Source: Bacteroidales bacterium UBA4459 (GTDB taxonomy: Bacteria > Bacteroidota > Bacteroidia > Bacteroidales > F082). From it: 11,127 bases of DNA. The translations under genes and the position numbers were made by a program. Below, piece by piece: positions 1 to 8,546 of the stretch. The stretch is taken from NCBI GenBank assembly GCA_002389465.1, contig DGOT01000053.1:326-11452 (forward strand). Direction: 5' to 3'. The notes under the pieces were generated by a model. That model was not told where the DNA came from and did no database searches. It saw only the letters and a program-made list of their open reading frames with translations. The stretch's first letter is position 1, and each line of letters begins with the position of its first letter.

Positions 1-1965
1 ACGGTCGCTGAGAAGTCCGAAAAAATCGTCCGTAACATAAGAACCCGTTAACCTAAGGGACTCATCTGATTCATAAGTAGGAACAAAATTTGTATTTTCA
101 TGAACCCTGTGTTTGTAATCGTACGAAGCATCTCCAAACAAGAGTAAATATCCGCTTTGGTACTCATCTTCAAAGGAGCCTCTGACATACAGCATGCGCA
201 TGAAATTCCTGATAGCAGCAATGTCCTGCGAGCCGGAAGAAAATTCATTATAGATTTGTGCGGGCGTGAGCACAACCACCTGCATGCCATCCCCAGCTTC
301 GTGTAATGCAGCCAGCCTGTTTGCTTCTTCCAAAAAACCGGGATAGCTCACAATGACCATGTCAACATTTGAAATACTGTGCAGGTTTTGGTTGGGGATT
401 TTTTCAAATGAAACGGGGCTGTAAGCATCCGAATGATTGAAGATAACAAATTCCAGTAGTGAATCGGTAGGCAGAACAAAATAAGAAAAGCCATCCTCAA
501 AAAGATAATTTATATTTACCGGGTTATGCCTGTCGGTTATATTCCATATCACCTCATTTCCATCGGTTTGCGACAGGTTAAACCGGCTTACGTTTCCGGT
601 GGCGGCAGACCCCGGATTTCGGAAAGCCATCTGGCTTCCTGTGTACCGGAGATCTCTTTCAGCATTCAACGTAATAAAATTGACCCAGGTAACGGATGTG
701 GGATCATCCGCCAGATACTTGACAGTAACATCTACAGCATCGCTGTCGCTAAAAAAAGTAATGACCTGGTTGGAACTTCGCGCATAAAGCCCTCCATTAA
801 TACTGACTTTTGTTACTTTTACCGAGTCGATCAGCAATACTCCATTTACAAATACCTGGTAATAAGTATTGATAAATGAACGGGTCGCCATATCCACTTG
901 CAAATACAGGGGCTCATCTGTAACATGGTTTGGAAACTGAAATGAGTAAGTCCGTTCCAGGGTTTCTCCCGTAAGACGTTCACCAAACCATTCCTTGCCA
1001 GAAAGGATCAGATTCTCCAGGTCTTTATCGTGTGTTACGTAGTCAACAAATTCATTGACTTCGACAGTGGGTTGCTGCACCGAACTTTCAAAGTTGGTCA
1101 CTCTTTTGTCGTTACCCCTGTTTGTGGTTAAAAAATAATAAACCGTATCGGAGAACAAATTATTCCGGTGCTCAAATCGGGAACTGAAGATATTGTACCA
1201 CCAAACAACAGACGACTGGGCATAAAACAAAATATAATCGTCCTGGTCGAAGCTATTGTCTTCGGCCCCGGCAATATAAATGGTGTTCTCTGTTAAATCA
1301 TCAGGGCGGCTGCTAAAATTTGATTCATTCAGCATGCCGTTATATGTTCCGAACAGGCCTATTTTGGAAACATCAAGCCCTCCGGGGTCAACACCCATAC
1401 TTTGCAGGTTTTCATAAGTTATTTTATGGATACCTGTTTGCACAACTCCTATTTTATACCAGTCGCCAGAGCGCAAAACCGAATTGTCAGCAAAAAAAAC
1501 TTCCCTGTTTTCACCTTTTTTCTGTATCTCGGCCGGGACAAAATTTACAGAAATAGTCATCTCCTTAATCAGCCTGATGATACCATCTTCACTGATCATG
1601 GGAACTATAAAAATACTGGCAGTTCGTCCCTCATATGCCACATGCCAGAGGAGCGAATCCTGTACGAGTTCTCCATCGGTGAGATTGGCCTGTTCATAAA
1701 CCCGAAGCGTATCGAAAATAATGCTGTCGAAGCTCAGGTCACATGCAAACTGCTCTGATGGCAAGCCTATTTCTGCCGTAAAAACCGGTAACGATCCATA
1801 CCTGTATTTAGTAATACTGTTCTCAAATGAAATAGTGTGTATTTCCTGGTTCTTAACCGTTTGTTGCACGCTTATATCATGCCAGTCTGGACGCACAGGA
1901 ATTTGCTCCTGTCCGATGACCAGCGAAGGGAGTAAAACAAACAGTATGTAGTAAATCTGTTTCAT
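1..1965 (-). CDS. Second PorU-like T9SS peptidase (C25 family), 3' end beyond window
   Basis: Reverse-strand frame open from ATG at 1963-1965 to the left edge: 655 codons, no stop, C-terminus missing. Residues 1-18 form a signal peptide (MKQIYYILFVLLPSLVIG, then QEQ), so the product is exported. Residues ~19-525 match the N-terminal region of the neighbouring PorU in order and spacing, including GDWYKIGVVQTGIHKITYE, the DDYILFYA segment and the EWFGE segment. The C25 peptidase domain starts near residue 527 (PorU: ~535) with EEANRLAALH, EFSSGSQDIAAIRNFMRMLY, LLLFGDASYDYK and the NTNFVPTYES motif. PorU is the T9SS surface peptidase/sortase that removes the C-terminal sorting domain from cargo. 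The catalytic His and Cys lie beyond the window, so activity cannot be judged. It starts 35 bp after the porU stop and is probably co-transcribed with it. I read it as a diverged duplicate of porU. It could instead be a secreted C25 protease with its own cargo role. Confidence 0.85.
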   Translation of the reverse strand, partial: MKQIYYILFVLLPSLVIGQEQIPVRPDWHDISVQQTVKNQEIHTISFENSITKYRYGSLPVFTAEIGLPSEQFACDLSFDSIIFDTLRVYEQANLTDGELVQDSLLWHVAYEGRTASIFIVPMISEDGIIRLIKEMTISVNFVPAEIQKKGENREVFFADNSVLRSGDWYKIGVVQTGIHKITYENLQSMGVDPGGLDVSKIGLFGTYNGMLNESNFSSRPDDLTENTIYIAGAEDNSFDQDDYILFYAQSSVVWWYNIFSSRFEHRNNLFSDTVYYFLTTNRGNDKRVTNFESSVQQPTVEVNEFVDYVTHDKDLENLILSGKEWFGERLTGETLERTYSFQFPNHVTDEPLYLQVDMATRSFINTYYQVFVNGVLLIDSVKVTKVSINGGLYARSSNQVITFFSDSDAVDVTVKYLADDPTSVTWVNFITLNAERDLRYTGSQMAFRNPGSAATGNVSRFNLSQTDGNEVIWNITDRHNPVNINYLFEDGFSYFVLPTDSLLEFVIFNHSDAYSPVSFEKIPNQNLHSISNVDMVIVSYPGFLEEANRLAALHEAGDGMQVVVLTPAQIYNEFSSGSQDIAAIRNFMRMLYVRGSFEDEYQSGYLLLFGDASYDYKHRVHENTNFVPTYESDESLRLTGSYVTDDFFGLLSDR

Positions 1966-1977
1966 TATAGTGAACCG

Positions 1978-1985
1978 CAAAAATA
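1978..1985 (-). promoter_or_regulatory. Possible -7 box ahead of the second PorU-like gene
   Basis: On the minus strand this reads TATTTTTG, a full match to the Bacteroidota -7 consensus TAnnTTTG. It lies 12 bp upstream of the ATG at 1965. No good -33 TTTG is found at the usual spacing (the only TTG upstream is 12 nt away, too close), and the leader would be only a few bases. Such an octamer is expected often by chance in A+T-rich DNA. The gene may simply be read from the porU promoter. Confidence 0.2.
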
Positions 1986-2000
1986 CATTGTTTTAGTCAA

Positions 2001-5000
2001 CTAACGGAGAAATACCAGTTTCGACACATCCTGTGCTGTTTCGCCGTCTTCTTTTCTAACAGTAACACGGTAGATATAAAATCCTTTAGCTATTCTCGCT
2101 CCGTTATCATTCAGGCCATTCCAGCTTATTGGTGGTGATTTATATCCTTCGGGGTTTATACGTGCTTCAATGGTTTTTATAAGTCTTCCGTCCATAGCGA
2201 AAATCTGGATTTTGACATCAAGGTCTTGCCCCGACTGGTTATGATCAAACACAAAACTTGTCTGATCGATAAACGGGTTGGGATAATTAATCAGATTTTC
2301 AATAATCAGATCACTCTCTGACATGACAATAAAATTGAGGTAGGCTGTTGACGAGTTATTGTAAATGTCCCACACCCGCAAACTCAATACATGTTGCCCG
2401 TCTTCCAGATTGCTGAATGGATAATTGATGGTTCCCTGCTGAAAGTTATTGATATCCGCTTCGTAATAATCATTAAGATTATACGTCATATTCTGGTCAT
2501 CGTCAATTACTGCAAGAATGTCATGGCCAATCCCGTTTCCTGTGGTGTTAATCCCACTTTCATCATAAACAAACGCTAACAGATCGGGATTCTGGTCTGT
2601 TATGTCACCTGAAACAAAAGTTGTATCGTTCATGTAAGGCAGGATGTCAGGCCCTTCATTATCTTCTTCCGCTTCGTCATTAAACCCGCCAATAATGATA
2701 TTTTCATAATATCCATTGCCATCTGTTGAATCATTACGCAGATAATAACTTATCCTTCCCACTCCGTATTTATAAGAAATATCTTTAGGCATGATAAACT
2801 CAAACATAAACTCACCGTTGTTAATTGCTGCCTTACCGTTAAATAATACATTTTTCCTAATTAAAAATGTTGTCGGACTGCTTTCATCTCCATAAGTAAG
2901 GATTTCGGCGAATTTGTCGTAAACAGTCGGGAAAACAAGCCCGTTAAAGTCGGTTAGCTTGTTGTTGTACTGATCCGTAACAATGCCTTCGACAACTACT
3001 TTTGACAGAGCCTGTAATGTGTCGTAGACGCCCTCTTCCACAACATGTGTATTAATTTTAACGGTTGCTGCTTTATGCTGCGTATAGGCAAGCTTCAGCG
3101 CAGGGTCTCCTATCAGAATGAACTTTGAATCGTTATCTCCACCCAGCACCTTTGAATTCATGATCACATCACCAAGACAAGGATAATTTCCATTTATTTT
3201 CTGAAAGATATTATTCTTGTAAATGGCCATATTTAACGCAAGATTCGAACTGGCAAACGTAGCCCTTGTCGTTGATAATAAAGCAATCCCTCCCCCGTCT
3301 TCGTTAAGAAAAACAAATTCCCCTGCCGATACACGTGTAGGGTCGTCATACCGTGTAAACTCACAGGTAGCCGTTATAAACAAAGATAACTTATTGTAAT
3401 TGGTCCACGAGTTAATATCAGCTATTTGCATAAATTTCTCATGACCCAAACCGGCCTCACCACCGTGCCCTGAATAATTGAAAATTAAGGTGCCTTTTTC
3501 AATTCTGTCGTTAATGGCCTGGTTCATATCCGGTGATGCCTGCCCTCCTGTTGTAGCTATCTGTTTGTAAGCATCGAGGTATATTTTATCGATATTGTAC
3601 ACCGGATAGTTTTCATACAGATGGGATGATAATTGTTCGGCATGCCGTAGGTGCATATTATTTTCTCCGTCATCGGCCACAAAAGTGATCATGTTTCTCC
3701 ACGGTTGCATCACTTCTTCCGTATTAGTAGCATAACGGATTGTTTTATCCACAGCAAGTGTTGCCTGTTCCGGGGAAGAGACTACAAAGCGGCCAATGCC
3801 AATATCCACCCTTCCCGATCCATTACCTCCCTCACCGCTATCCATATAGCCAAAATAGTCATCGCTGGCAATGGAGTTGACTATGTTCATTGATTCAATC
3901 GATTCCCAGCACGGAACAAAATTGGTGTTGTCAGATAAAATGTCTTTATAATCGAACGAGGCATCGCCGAACAGCAGCAGGTATTTGATTTCACGTCCGG
4001 GATCGCTGTTATCATACAGCATCTTTACAAAATCGCGAATGGCCGTAATGTCCTGTGACCCGGAGGAAAATTCATTATATATCTTTTCCGGAACCGTAAC
4101 AAAAGTTGTCATCTGGTCCTTTGTTCTGTGAAACTCAGCCAGCCTGTTGGCTTCATCCATAAAATCTTTGTGTGCAATAATCAGGTAATCGATATTTTTT
4201 AAAGCATGAAGATTCTGATTTTCCACCTGTTCTACAAATTCAGCCTGATATAAGCCGGCTCCATCATAAAAAGCAACGTATTGAGTTAGGGTGTCGGCAA
4301 CGGCATCGAACTCCATTTTCCCTGACGAAAACTGGGTTTGAACCCGTTGGGCATTCACAGGGCTGCTAATGTCCCAAATGATCAGGTCAGCATCAGCACT
4401 GCTTATCCTGTAGCGAGCAACTTCAGCATTGTGTTCGGAAACAGGCTTACGAAACATCATCTGGTTGCCTGACATCAGCAGTTTCCTCTTTACATTCAAT
4501 TCTATAAAATCGAGATAACCCGTTGAATTATTCGAATTTCTCCGGTATACTGTCTTCACTATTAACTGGTCACTCCCCGGAGTAAACGAAAAACTGGTGC
4601 TCCTAACCTTACCCAACTGGTAACGGTCAGATGACGAAACAACCCCCATAGTCAACGTCTTCTCCAGCTGATTATTGATGTATAAATCAAACGAATTCGA
4701 TGAAAAAGCCCTTGAAGCAAAAGAGCAACTCATATAGCCCGATCCTGTTTCGGCAAGTAAGTTCGGGAAGCTAAACACAAATTCTTTTGATACATCGGCA
4801 TCGTACACTTCGCCAAACCAAAGCCTGCCTGTGTTAAACAAATTACGTTCATCTATCTCGTGAAATGCATAATCTACGAAATCTTCAACGAGCATCTCGT
4901 AATTTCCTGCCGGTGGCTCAAGCACTTCTATTCTTTTAGTATCCTCCTGTAAAACAGTGATAAAATAATAGGAGTAATCATCGTAATAGTTTGTTTGAAA

Positions 5001-5816
5001 ATTAAAGGTTTTTGTTAAGCCATTATATTTCCAGGTTACAGGGCCTTCACCATAGAACAGGATGTAATCATTCGGATCAAACGAACCGTCATTTTCTCCT
5101 ACAACAACAATCGGATTTTGCACCAGATCATCGTGTCTGAATACATTATTAATTTCGGGTAAAATACCTCCACCATTTCCGAACACGGCAATCTTATGCG
5201 GATTGGCGGAAACATCAAATCCCATTGCCTGTAGTTCCTGGTACGTTATCTTAAAAATACCGCTTTTATCTATCCGTACTTTAAACCAGGAGCCTTCCGC
5301 TAATACCGAATTAAATTTTTGCTCCGGGCCATTTGTTTCTATTTCAGGAAGATCGTCAACAAAAATGATCACATCAAAAGAAACCAGTTTTTCAAATGCC
5401 GACAGCTCTTCATTCCATCTTACGGGCACCATCTGCACTTGGGCAAAAGGTTGTCTCCGGGCAATCATAATACGACATTGCGGAATTATTTTCACTTGCT
5501 TTTCAACATCCCGGCTTTCTACAAGTAATTGCTCAGCTTCCGACAGCGGAATATACACCTCGTTGCTGATTTCACAACTTAAGTGGGCATTTCCGGTATG
5601 TATGCGGTAATCTTTTATGAAAGTCGGTAAAACATCAAGATACGGATAGTATGCTCCGTCAAATGTTAAACGGGAAATCTCAAGTCCTTCTTCCGTAGTA
5701 TATTTCTGAACATCTCCCCAGTCTATTTTTTCACTAAACCGGTAAGGAATAGCCTGAGTTGCAATAGTTACAAAAAGGAACAGGAAGAGAGTAAGAGATG
5801 CTTTAAAACGCTGCAT
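2001..5816 (-). CDS. porU: T9SS C-terminal signal peptidase/sortase PorU
   Basis: 1271 aa. PorU sits on the outer face of the outer membrane in the T9SS attachment complex (with PorV in Porphyromonas). It removes the C-terminal sorting domain of cargo and transfers the cargo to its surface anchor. Visible parts: signal peptide (residues 1-22, ending ATQA); a long N-terminal beta-rich region with GSWFKVRIDKSGIFKITYQE; a gingipain-like C25 domain at ~535-905. Candidate catalytic residues are His784 in NYSGHGGEAG and Cys818 in TATCEFTRYDD, 34 residues apart as in the family. The domain closes with FILIGDPALKL. An acidic Ig-like stretch follows, then a T9SS type A sorting-like domain (~1165-1271) with YPNPF, a DGRLIKTI segment and SWNGLNDNGARIAKGFYIYR, ending KLVFLR. 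PorU is known to keep its own sorting domain. Length is normal for PorU. It is divergent from porP-gldJ and followed by a second PorU-like gene. No porV is seen. Confidence 0.94.
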   Translation of the reverse strand: MQRFKASLTLFLFLFVTIATQAIPYRFSEKIDWGDVQKYTTEEGLEISRLTFDGAYYPYLDVLPTFIKDYRIHTGNAHLSCEISNEVYIPLSEAEQLLVESRDVEKQVKIIPQCRIMIARRQPFAQVQMVPVRWNEELSAFEKLVSFDVIIFVDDLPEIETNGPEQKFNSVLAEGSWFKVRIDKSGIFKITYQELQAMGFDVSANPHKIAVFGNGGGILPEINNVFRHDDLVQNPIVVVGENDGSFDPNDYILFYGEGPVTWKYNGLTKTFNFQTNYYDDYSYYFITVLQEDTKRIEVLEPPAGNYEMLVEDFVDYAFHEIDERNLFNTGRLWFGEVYDADVSKEFVFSFPNLLAETGSGYMSCSFASRAFSSNSFDLYINNQLEKTLTMGVVSSSDRYQLGKVRSTSFSFTPGSDQLIVKTVYRRNSNNSTGYLDFIELNVKRKLLMSGNQMMFRKPVSEHNAEVARYRISSADADLIIWDISSPVNAQRVQTQFSSGKMEFDAVADTLTQYVAFYDGAGLYQAEFVEQVENQNLHALKNIDYLIIAHKDFMDEANRLAEFHRTKDQMTTFVTVPEKIYNEFSSGSQDITAIRDFVKMLYDNSDPGREIKYLLLFGDASFDYKDILSDNTNFVPCWESIESMNIVNSIASDDYFGYMDSGEGGNGSGRVDIGIGRFVVSSPEQATLAVDKTIRYATNTEEVMQPWRNMITFVADDGENNMHLRHAEQLSSHLYENYPVYNIDKIYLDAYKQIATTGGQASPDMNQAINDRIEKGTLIFNYSGHGGEAGLGHEKFMQIADINSWTNYNKLSLFITATCEFTRYDDPTRVSAGEFVFLNEDGGGIALLSTTRATFASSNLALNMAIYKNNIFQKINGNYPCLGDVIMNSKVLGGDNDSKFILIGDPALKLAYTQHKAATVKINTHVVEEGVYDTLQALSKVVVEGIVTDQYNNKLTDFNGLVFPTVYDKFAEILTYGDESSPTTFLIRKNVLFNGKAAINNGEFMFEFIMPKDISYKYGVGRISYYLRNDSTDGNGYYENIIIGGFNDEAEEDNEGPDILPYMNDTTFVSGDITDQNPDLLAFVYDESGINTTGNGIGHDILAVIDDDQNMTYNLNDYYEADINNFQQGTINYPFSNLEDGQHVLSLRVWDIYNNSSTAYLNFIVMSESDLIIENLINYPNPFIDQTSFVFDHNQSGQDLDVKIQIFAMDGRLIKTIEARINPEGYKSPPISWNGLNDNGARIAKGFYIYRVTVRKEDGETAQDVSKLVFLR

Positions 5817-5913
5817 GATATGTATAATCTAAATCAATAATAGTTGCTTATGAAACAGAATTAACTAAATAACGTAGTTTCATATAATTTATTTTGCATC
5901 TTTTTTGGGTGCA

Positions 5914-5929
5914 TTTAAGACCTCTTAAA
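5914..5929. promoter_or_regulatory. Perfect palindrome, candidate operator
   Basis: TTTAAGA-CC-TCTTAAA is a perfect 7-bp inverted repeat with a 2-bp spacer near the centre of the porU/porP intergenic gap. The symmetry and position suit a dimeric regulator acting on both directions. It is too short-looped to be a terminator and has no U-tract. The role is inferred from position only. Confidence 0.3.
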
Positions 5930-5960
5930 CGTAGATCGATTTATAAAATATTGTAATATT

Positions 5961-5978
5961 GCATGTTTTAAAACTTGC
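5961..5978. promoter_or_regulatory. Imperfect 18-bp palindrome upstream of porP
   Basis: GCATGTTTTAAAACTTGC pairs along its whole length apart from one T-T mismatch. The core GTTTTAAAAC is a perfect 10-bp palindrome. It ends 12 bp before the porP ATG, so in the mRNA or DNA it could affect porP expression. A+T-rich palindromes arise easily by chance, so confidence is low. Confidence 0.22.
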
Positions 5979-5990
5979 TGTTTAATCCAT

Positions 5991-7001
5991 ATGCTTCCTG
6001 ACAAGCTACTTCGTTATGTGTTTTTTGCAGGTATCTTATCCCTTGTAAGTGTTGTCAAAGCACAAGATCCTGAATTTTCGCAGTTTTACGCAAACCCTCT
6101 TTACTTAAATCCTGCTATGGCCGGAACCGCTGAATGTGCCCGGATCAATTTAAACTACCGGAACCAATGGCCCTCACTCACGAAAGCGTTTATTACATAT
6201 AACATCAGTTATGACCAGAACCTGAGCTCCATCAACAGCGGATTTGGTATGTTGGTCACGAACGACCGTCAGGGAGACGGTGCTTTAAACACGACCATGG
6301 CCAGCCTGATATACACATACAACTTGCAGGTTACACAAGGCTTATATATCCGTTTTGGGGTTAAAGGAACCTATTACCAGCAACGTCTTGACTGGGACAA
6401 GCTGATTTTTGCAGACCAGATAAATCCGATCAATGGATCTATTGACCCCGTATCGGATCAGCCTCCACCCGAAAAATCGAATATTTCCACAGTAGACTTT
6501 TCAGCAGGAACTGTTTTGAACTACTATGATAAGTTTATGATCGGATTTGCTGCCGACCACCTGACCCAGCCTGATATTTCATTTTACGATAACTCATCCA
6601 ATAAATTGCTTATCCGATATACAGTTCACGGCGGTGTAGCCATCAACCTGAGCAGGGGTACTTTAGGCCATATAAACTACTCCGATATCGCTCTGGAGCC
6701 CCATATATTATACATGCGTCAAGGTGATTTCCAGCAAATTAACGGAGGTTTATATGTTACCAGAAAACCTGTTGTTCTGGGTGTCTGGTTCCGTCATAAT
6801 TTTCAAAATCCGGATGCTGTTGTCTTTCTGGTTGGATTATCATTTAAAAATATTAATTTTGGCTACAGTTACGACATGGGAGTTTCAAGCACCGGAGGGG
6901 GAGTTTTAGGAGCGCATGAGATCTCGTTCTCGTGGAATTTCTGTATTTTAAAAGAAGATAAAAAAAGACGCATTAGGGCAATAAAGTCACCTTTATTTTA
7001 G
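5991..7001 (+). CDS. porP: PorP/SprF family T9SS outer-membrane protein
   Basis: 336 aa, normal length for PorP/SprF proteins. These are outer-membrane beta-barrels. PorP associates with the PorK/PorN periplasmic ring of the T9SS, and some SprF-like copies serve particular cargo proteins. A signal peptide covers residues 1-24 (ends SVVKA, then QDP). It is followed at once by the family's hallmark QDPEFSQFYANPLYLNPAMAG. After that come alternating aromatic/hydrophobic strands typical of a barrel (LIYTYNLQV, IRFGVKGTYYQQRLDWDKLIF, VVFLVGLSFKNINFGYSYD), then GAHEISFSWNF and a basic tail ending KSPLF. It is divergent from porU and 36 bp upstream of gldJ, so the two plus-strand genes are probably one operon. 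No large adhesin gene lies next to it, which favours a core T9SS/GldJ partner over a cargo-specific SprF. The family has many paralogues, so the exact symbol is less certain than the family. Confidence 0.9.
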   Translation: MLPDKLLRYVFFAGILSLVSVVKAQDPEFSQFYANPLYLNPAMAGTAECARINLNYRNQWPSLTKAFITYNISYDQNLSSINSGFGMLVTNDRQGDGALNTTMASLIYTYNLQVTQGLYIRFGVKGTYYQQRLDWDKLIFADQINPINGSIDPVSDQPPPEKSNISTVDFSAGTVLNYYDKFMIGFAADHLTQPDISFYDNSSNKLLIRYTVHGGVAINLSRGTLGHINYSDIALEPHILYMRQGDFQQINGGLYVTRKPVVLGVWFRHNFQNPDAVVFLVGLSFKNINFGYSYDMGVSSTGGGVLGAHEISFSWNFCILKEDKKRRIRAIKSPLF

Positions 7002-7037
7002 TTATTACAAAGCAGAAAAACACAAACACATTAAAAG

Positions 7038-8522
7038 ATGTTTAGAATCAACAAGTTAACTATATTATTATTAGGCATTTTTGCTTTTGTTTTATTCAGC
7101 ACTTCGTGTACAAGCAACAAAAGGTCCCGAACAACCGGTTGGGAATATAACAATCCGGCCAATGGCGGGTTTGAAGTTTCAGAATATACGGAACAATTAA
7201 CCGGCCCCGGACTCATTCTCATCGAAGGAGGTACATTTACGATGGGCGCAACGTCTGAAACACCATTTTACGATTGGGACAATATGCCCAGAAAAGTTAC
7301 CATCAACAGTTTCTATATGGACCAAACCGAGGTTAGTAACCTCGACTACCGGGAATATATTTACTGGCTCAACCGTGTTTATGGTGAGAGTTATCCTTCC
7401 GTGGTACAAAAAGCATTACCCGACACGCTTGTGTGGCGCGACAGGCTGGCATATAACGAACCATTGGTTCAAACATATTTCCGTCACCCTTCTTACCAGC
7501 ATTATCCGGTAGTAGGTGTTTCATGGCTGCAAGCAAACGACTATGCCTCATGGCGTACTGACAGAGTAAACGAAAATATCCTAATTCAGGCTGGAATACT
7601 TGATTTTGATCCTGATCAGAAAGATGATAACAATTTTAATACGGACGCATACCTTGCCGGTCAATATGAGGGATTAGTTAATGAAGGTATGGAAGACCTC
7701 GATCCAAATGGAACAGGCATCAGAAATGTACGGTTTGAAGACGGAATTTTATTACCAAGATACAGGCTGCCCACCGAAGCAGAATGGGAATATGCCGCAC
7801 TAGGCCTTGTAGGCAACACTTTATACAACAGGGTTGTTGAACGTAAAGAATTCCCCTGGAACGGTGGCGGCGTAAGAACCGATGAAGGAAAATATTACGG
7901 GAGTTTTGTTACAAACTTCAAGAGAGGGAGTGGTGACTACATGGGCGTTGCCGGTAACCTCAATGATGGTGCTGCTATACCCGCACCGGTCGGTTCCTAC
8001 TGGCCAAACGATTATGGCCTTTACAATATGGGTGGTAATGTAAGTGAATGGGTATTGGACGTATATCGTCCGTTATCGCACCAGGTTGTTGCCGACTATA
8101 ACCCGTACAGAGGTAATATTTTTAAAAATGTTGTGAAAGATGCTGACGGAGGCGTAGCTGAAAAAGACAGCCTTGGGCAGATCGTATATGCAGAAGTTTC
8201 ACCGGAAGAGGCTGCTACACGCAAAAACTACCGGAAAGCTAACAACATTAATTACAAGGACGGCGATTATGAATCTACCATTCAGGCTGACTGGCTGGGT
8301 AACTTTGATGAAAAGAATGCTACCGCTCAAATGTATGATTATGGGGTTACTTCATTAATTTCCGACAGATCACGAGTTATTAAAGGTGGTTCGTGGAACG
8401 ATGGTGTATATTACCTAAGTCCCGGATCGAGAAGGTTCCTGAATGAAGATGAAGCTTCTGCAACAGTTGGATTCCGCTGCGCGATGATTCGTGTTGGCAG
8501 CCCTGTTGCCGGAAAAAGATAA
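7038..8522 (+). CDS. gldJ: T9SS/gliding lipoprotein GldJ (SUMF1-like fold)
   Basis: 494 aa. GldJ is an outer-membrane lipoprotein of the GldK/PorK kind. In Flavobacterium it is needed for gliding and for stability of the T9SS component GldK. The N-terminus is a lipoprotein signal peptide with the modified Cys at residue 24 (LFSTSC). The rest is an FGE-sulfatase/SUMF1-like domain: GPGLILIEGGTFTMGA, FYMDQTEVSNLDYREYIYWL, ALPDTLVWRD, HPVVGVSW-like PVVGVSWLQANDYASWRTD, RLPTEAEWEYAALG, FPWNGGG, NMGGNVSEWV, and near the end VIKGGSWND, SRRFL and VGFRCAMIR. ALPDTLVWR and ASWRTDRVNE are typical of GldJ rather than GldK. Only two cysteines remain, the lipid Cys and the one in VGFRC, so the formylglycine-enzyme Cys pair is absent and the protein is probably structural. 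It is shorter than Flavobacterium GldJ (about 560 aa). No gldL/M/N follows; the next gene is murF. Confidence 0.92.
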   Translation: MFRINKLTILLLGIFAFVLFSTSCTSNKRSRTTGWEYNNPANGGFEVSEYTEQLTGPGLILIEGGTFTMGATSETPFYDWDNMPRKVTINSFYMDQTEVSNLDYREYIYWLNRVYGESYPSVVQKALPDTLVWRDRLAYNEPLVQTYFRHPSYQHYPVVGVSWLQANDYASWRTDRVNENILIQAGILDFDPDQKDDNNFNTDAYLAGQYEGLVNEGMEDLDPNGTGIRNVRFEDGILLPRYRLPTEAEWEYAALGLVGNTLYNRVVERKEFPWNGGGVRTDEGKYYGSFVTNFKRGSGDYMGVAGNLNDGAAIPAPVGSYWPNDYGLYNMGGNVSEWVLDVYRPLSHQVVADYNPYRGNIFKNVVKDADGGVAEKDSLGQIVYAEVSPEEAATRKNYRKANNINYKDGDYESTIQADWLGNFDEKNATAQMYDYGVTSLISDRSRVIKGGSWNDGVYYLSPGSRRFLNEDEASATVGFRCAMIRVGSPVAGKR

Positions 8523-8546
8523 CAAAAGACAATATTTCATAAATTT

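Larger units (their letters stand above)
5817..5990. promoter_or_regulatory. Divergent intergenic region between porU and porP
   Basis: This 174-bp A+T-rich gap separates two divergent T9SS transcription units, so promoters for both must lie here or within the gene ends. No full TAnnTTTG box with a -33 TTTG partner is visible. The nearest -7 matches (7 of 8) are TATTATTG on the minus strand (5842-5835) for porU, and TTATTTTG (5889-5896) and TAATATTG (5954-5961) on the plus strand for porP. Neither start codon has a recognisable Shine-Dalgarno sequence, as is usual in this phylum. No small gene is seen here. Confidence 0.5.

Noticed and set aside
526..879. 117-codon plus-strand open frame
   Set aside because: It is antisense to the second PorU-like gene, which is continuous and well matched to PorU through this stretch.
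1492..1499. Run of eight A as a possible frameshift in the second PorU-like gene
   Set aside because: Reading across it keeps the frame, and PorU-like motifs continue on both sides.
220..4079. Near-identical 33-bp segments (220-252 and 4047-4079) as a mobile or recombination repeat
   Set aside because: They encode the same conserved C25 motif in the two PorU paralogues, so shared ancestry explains them.
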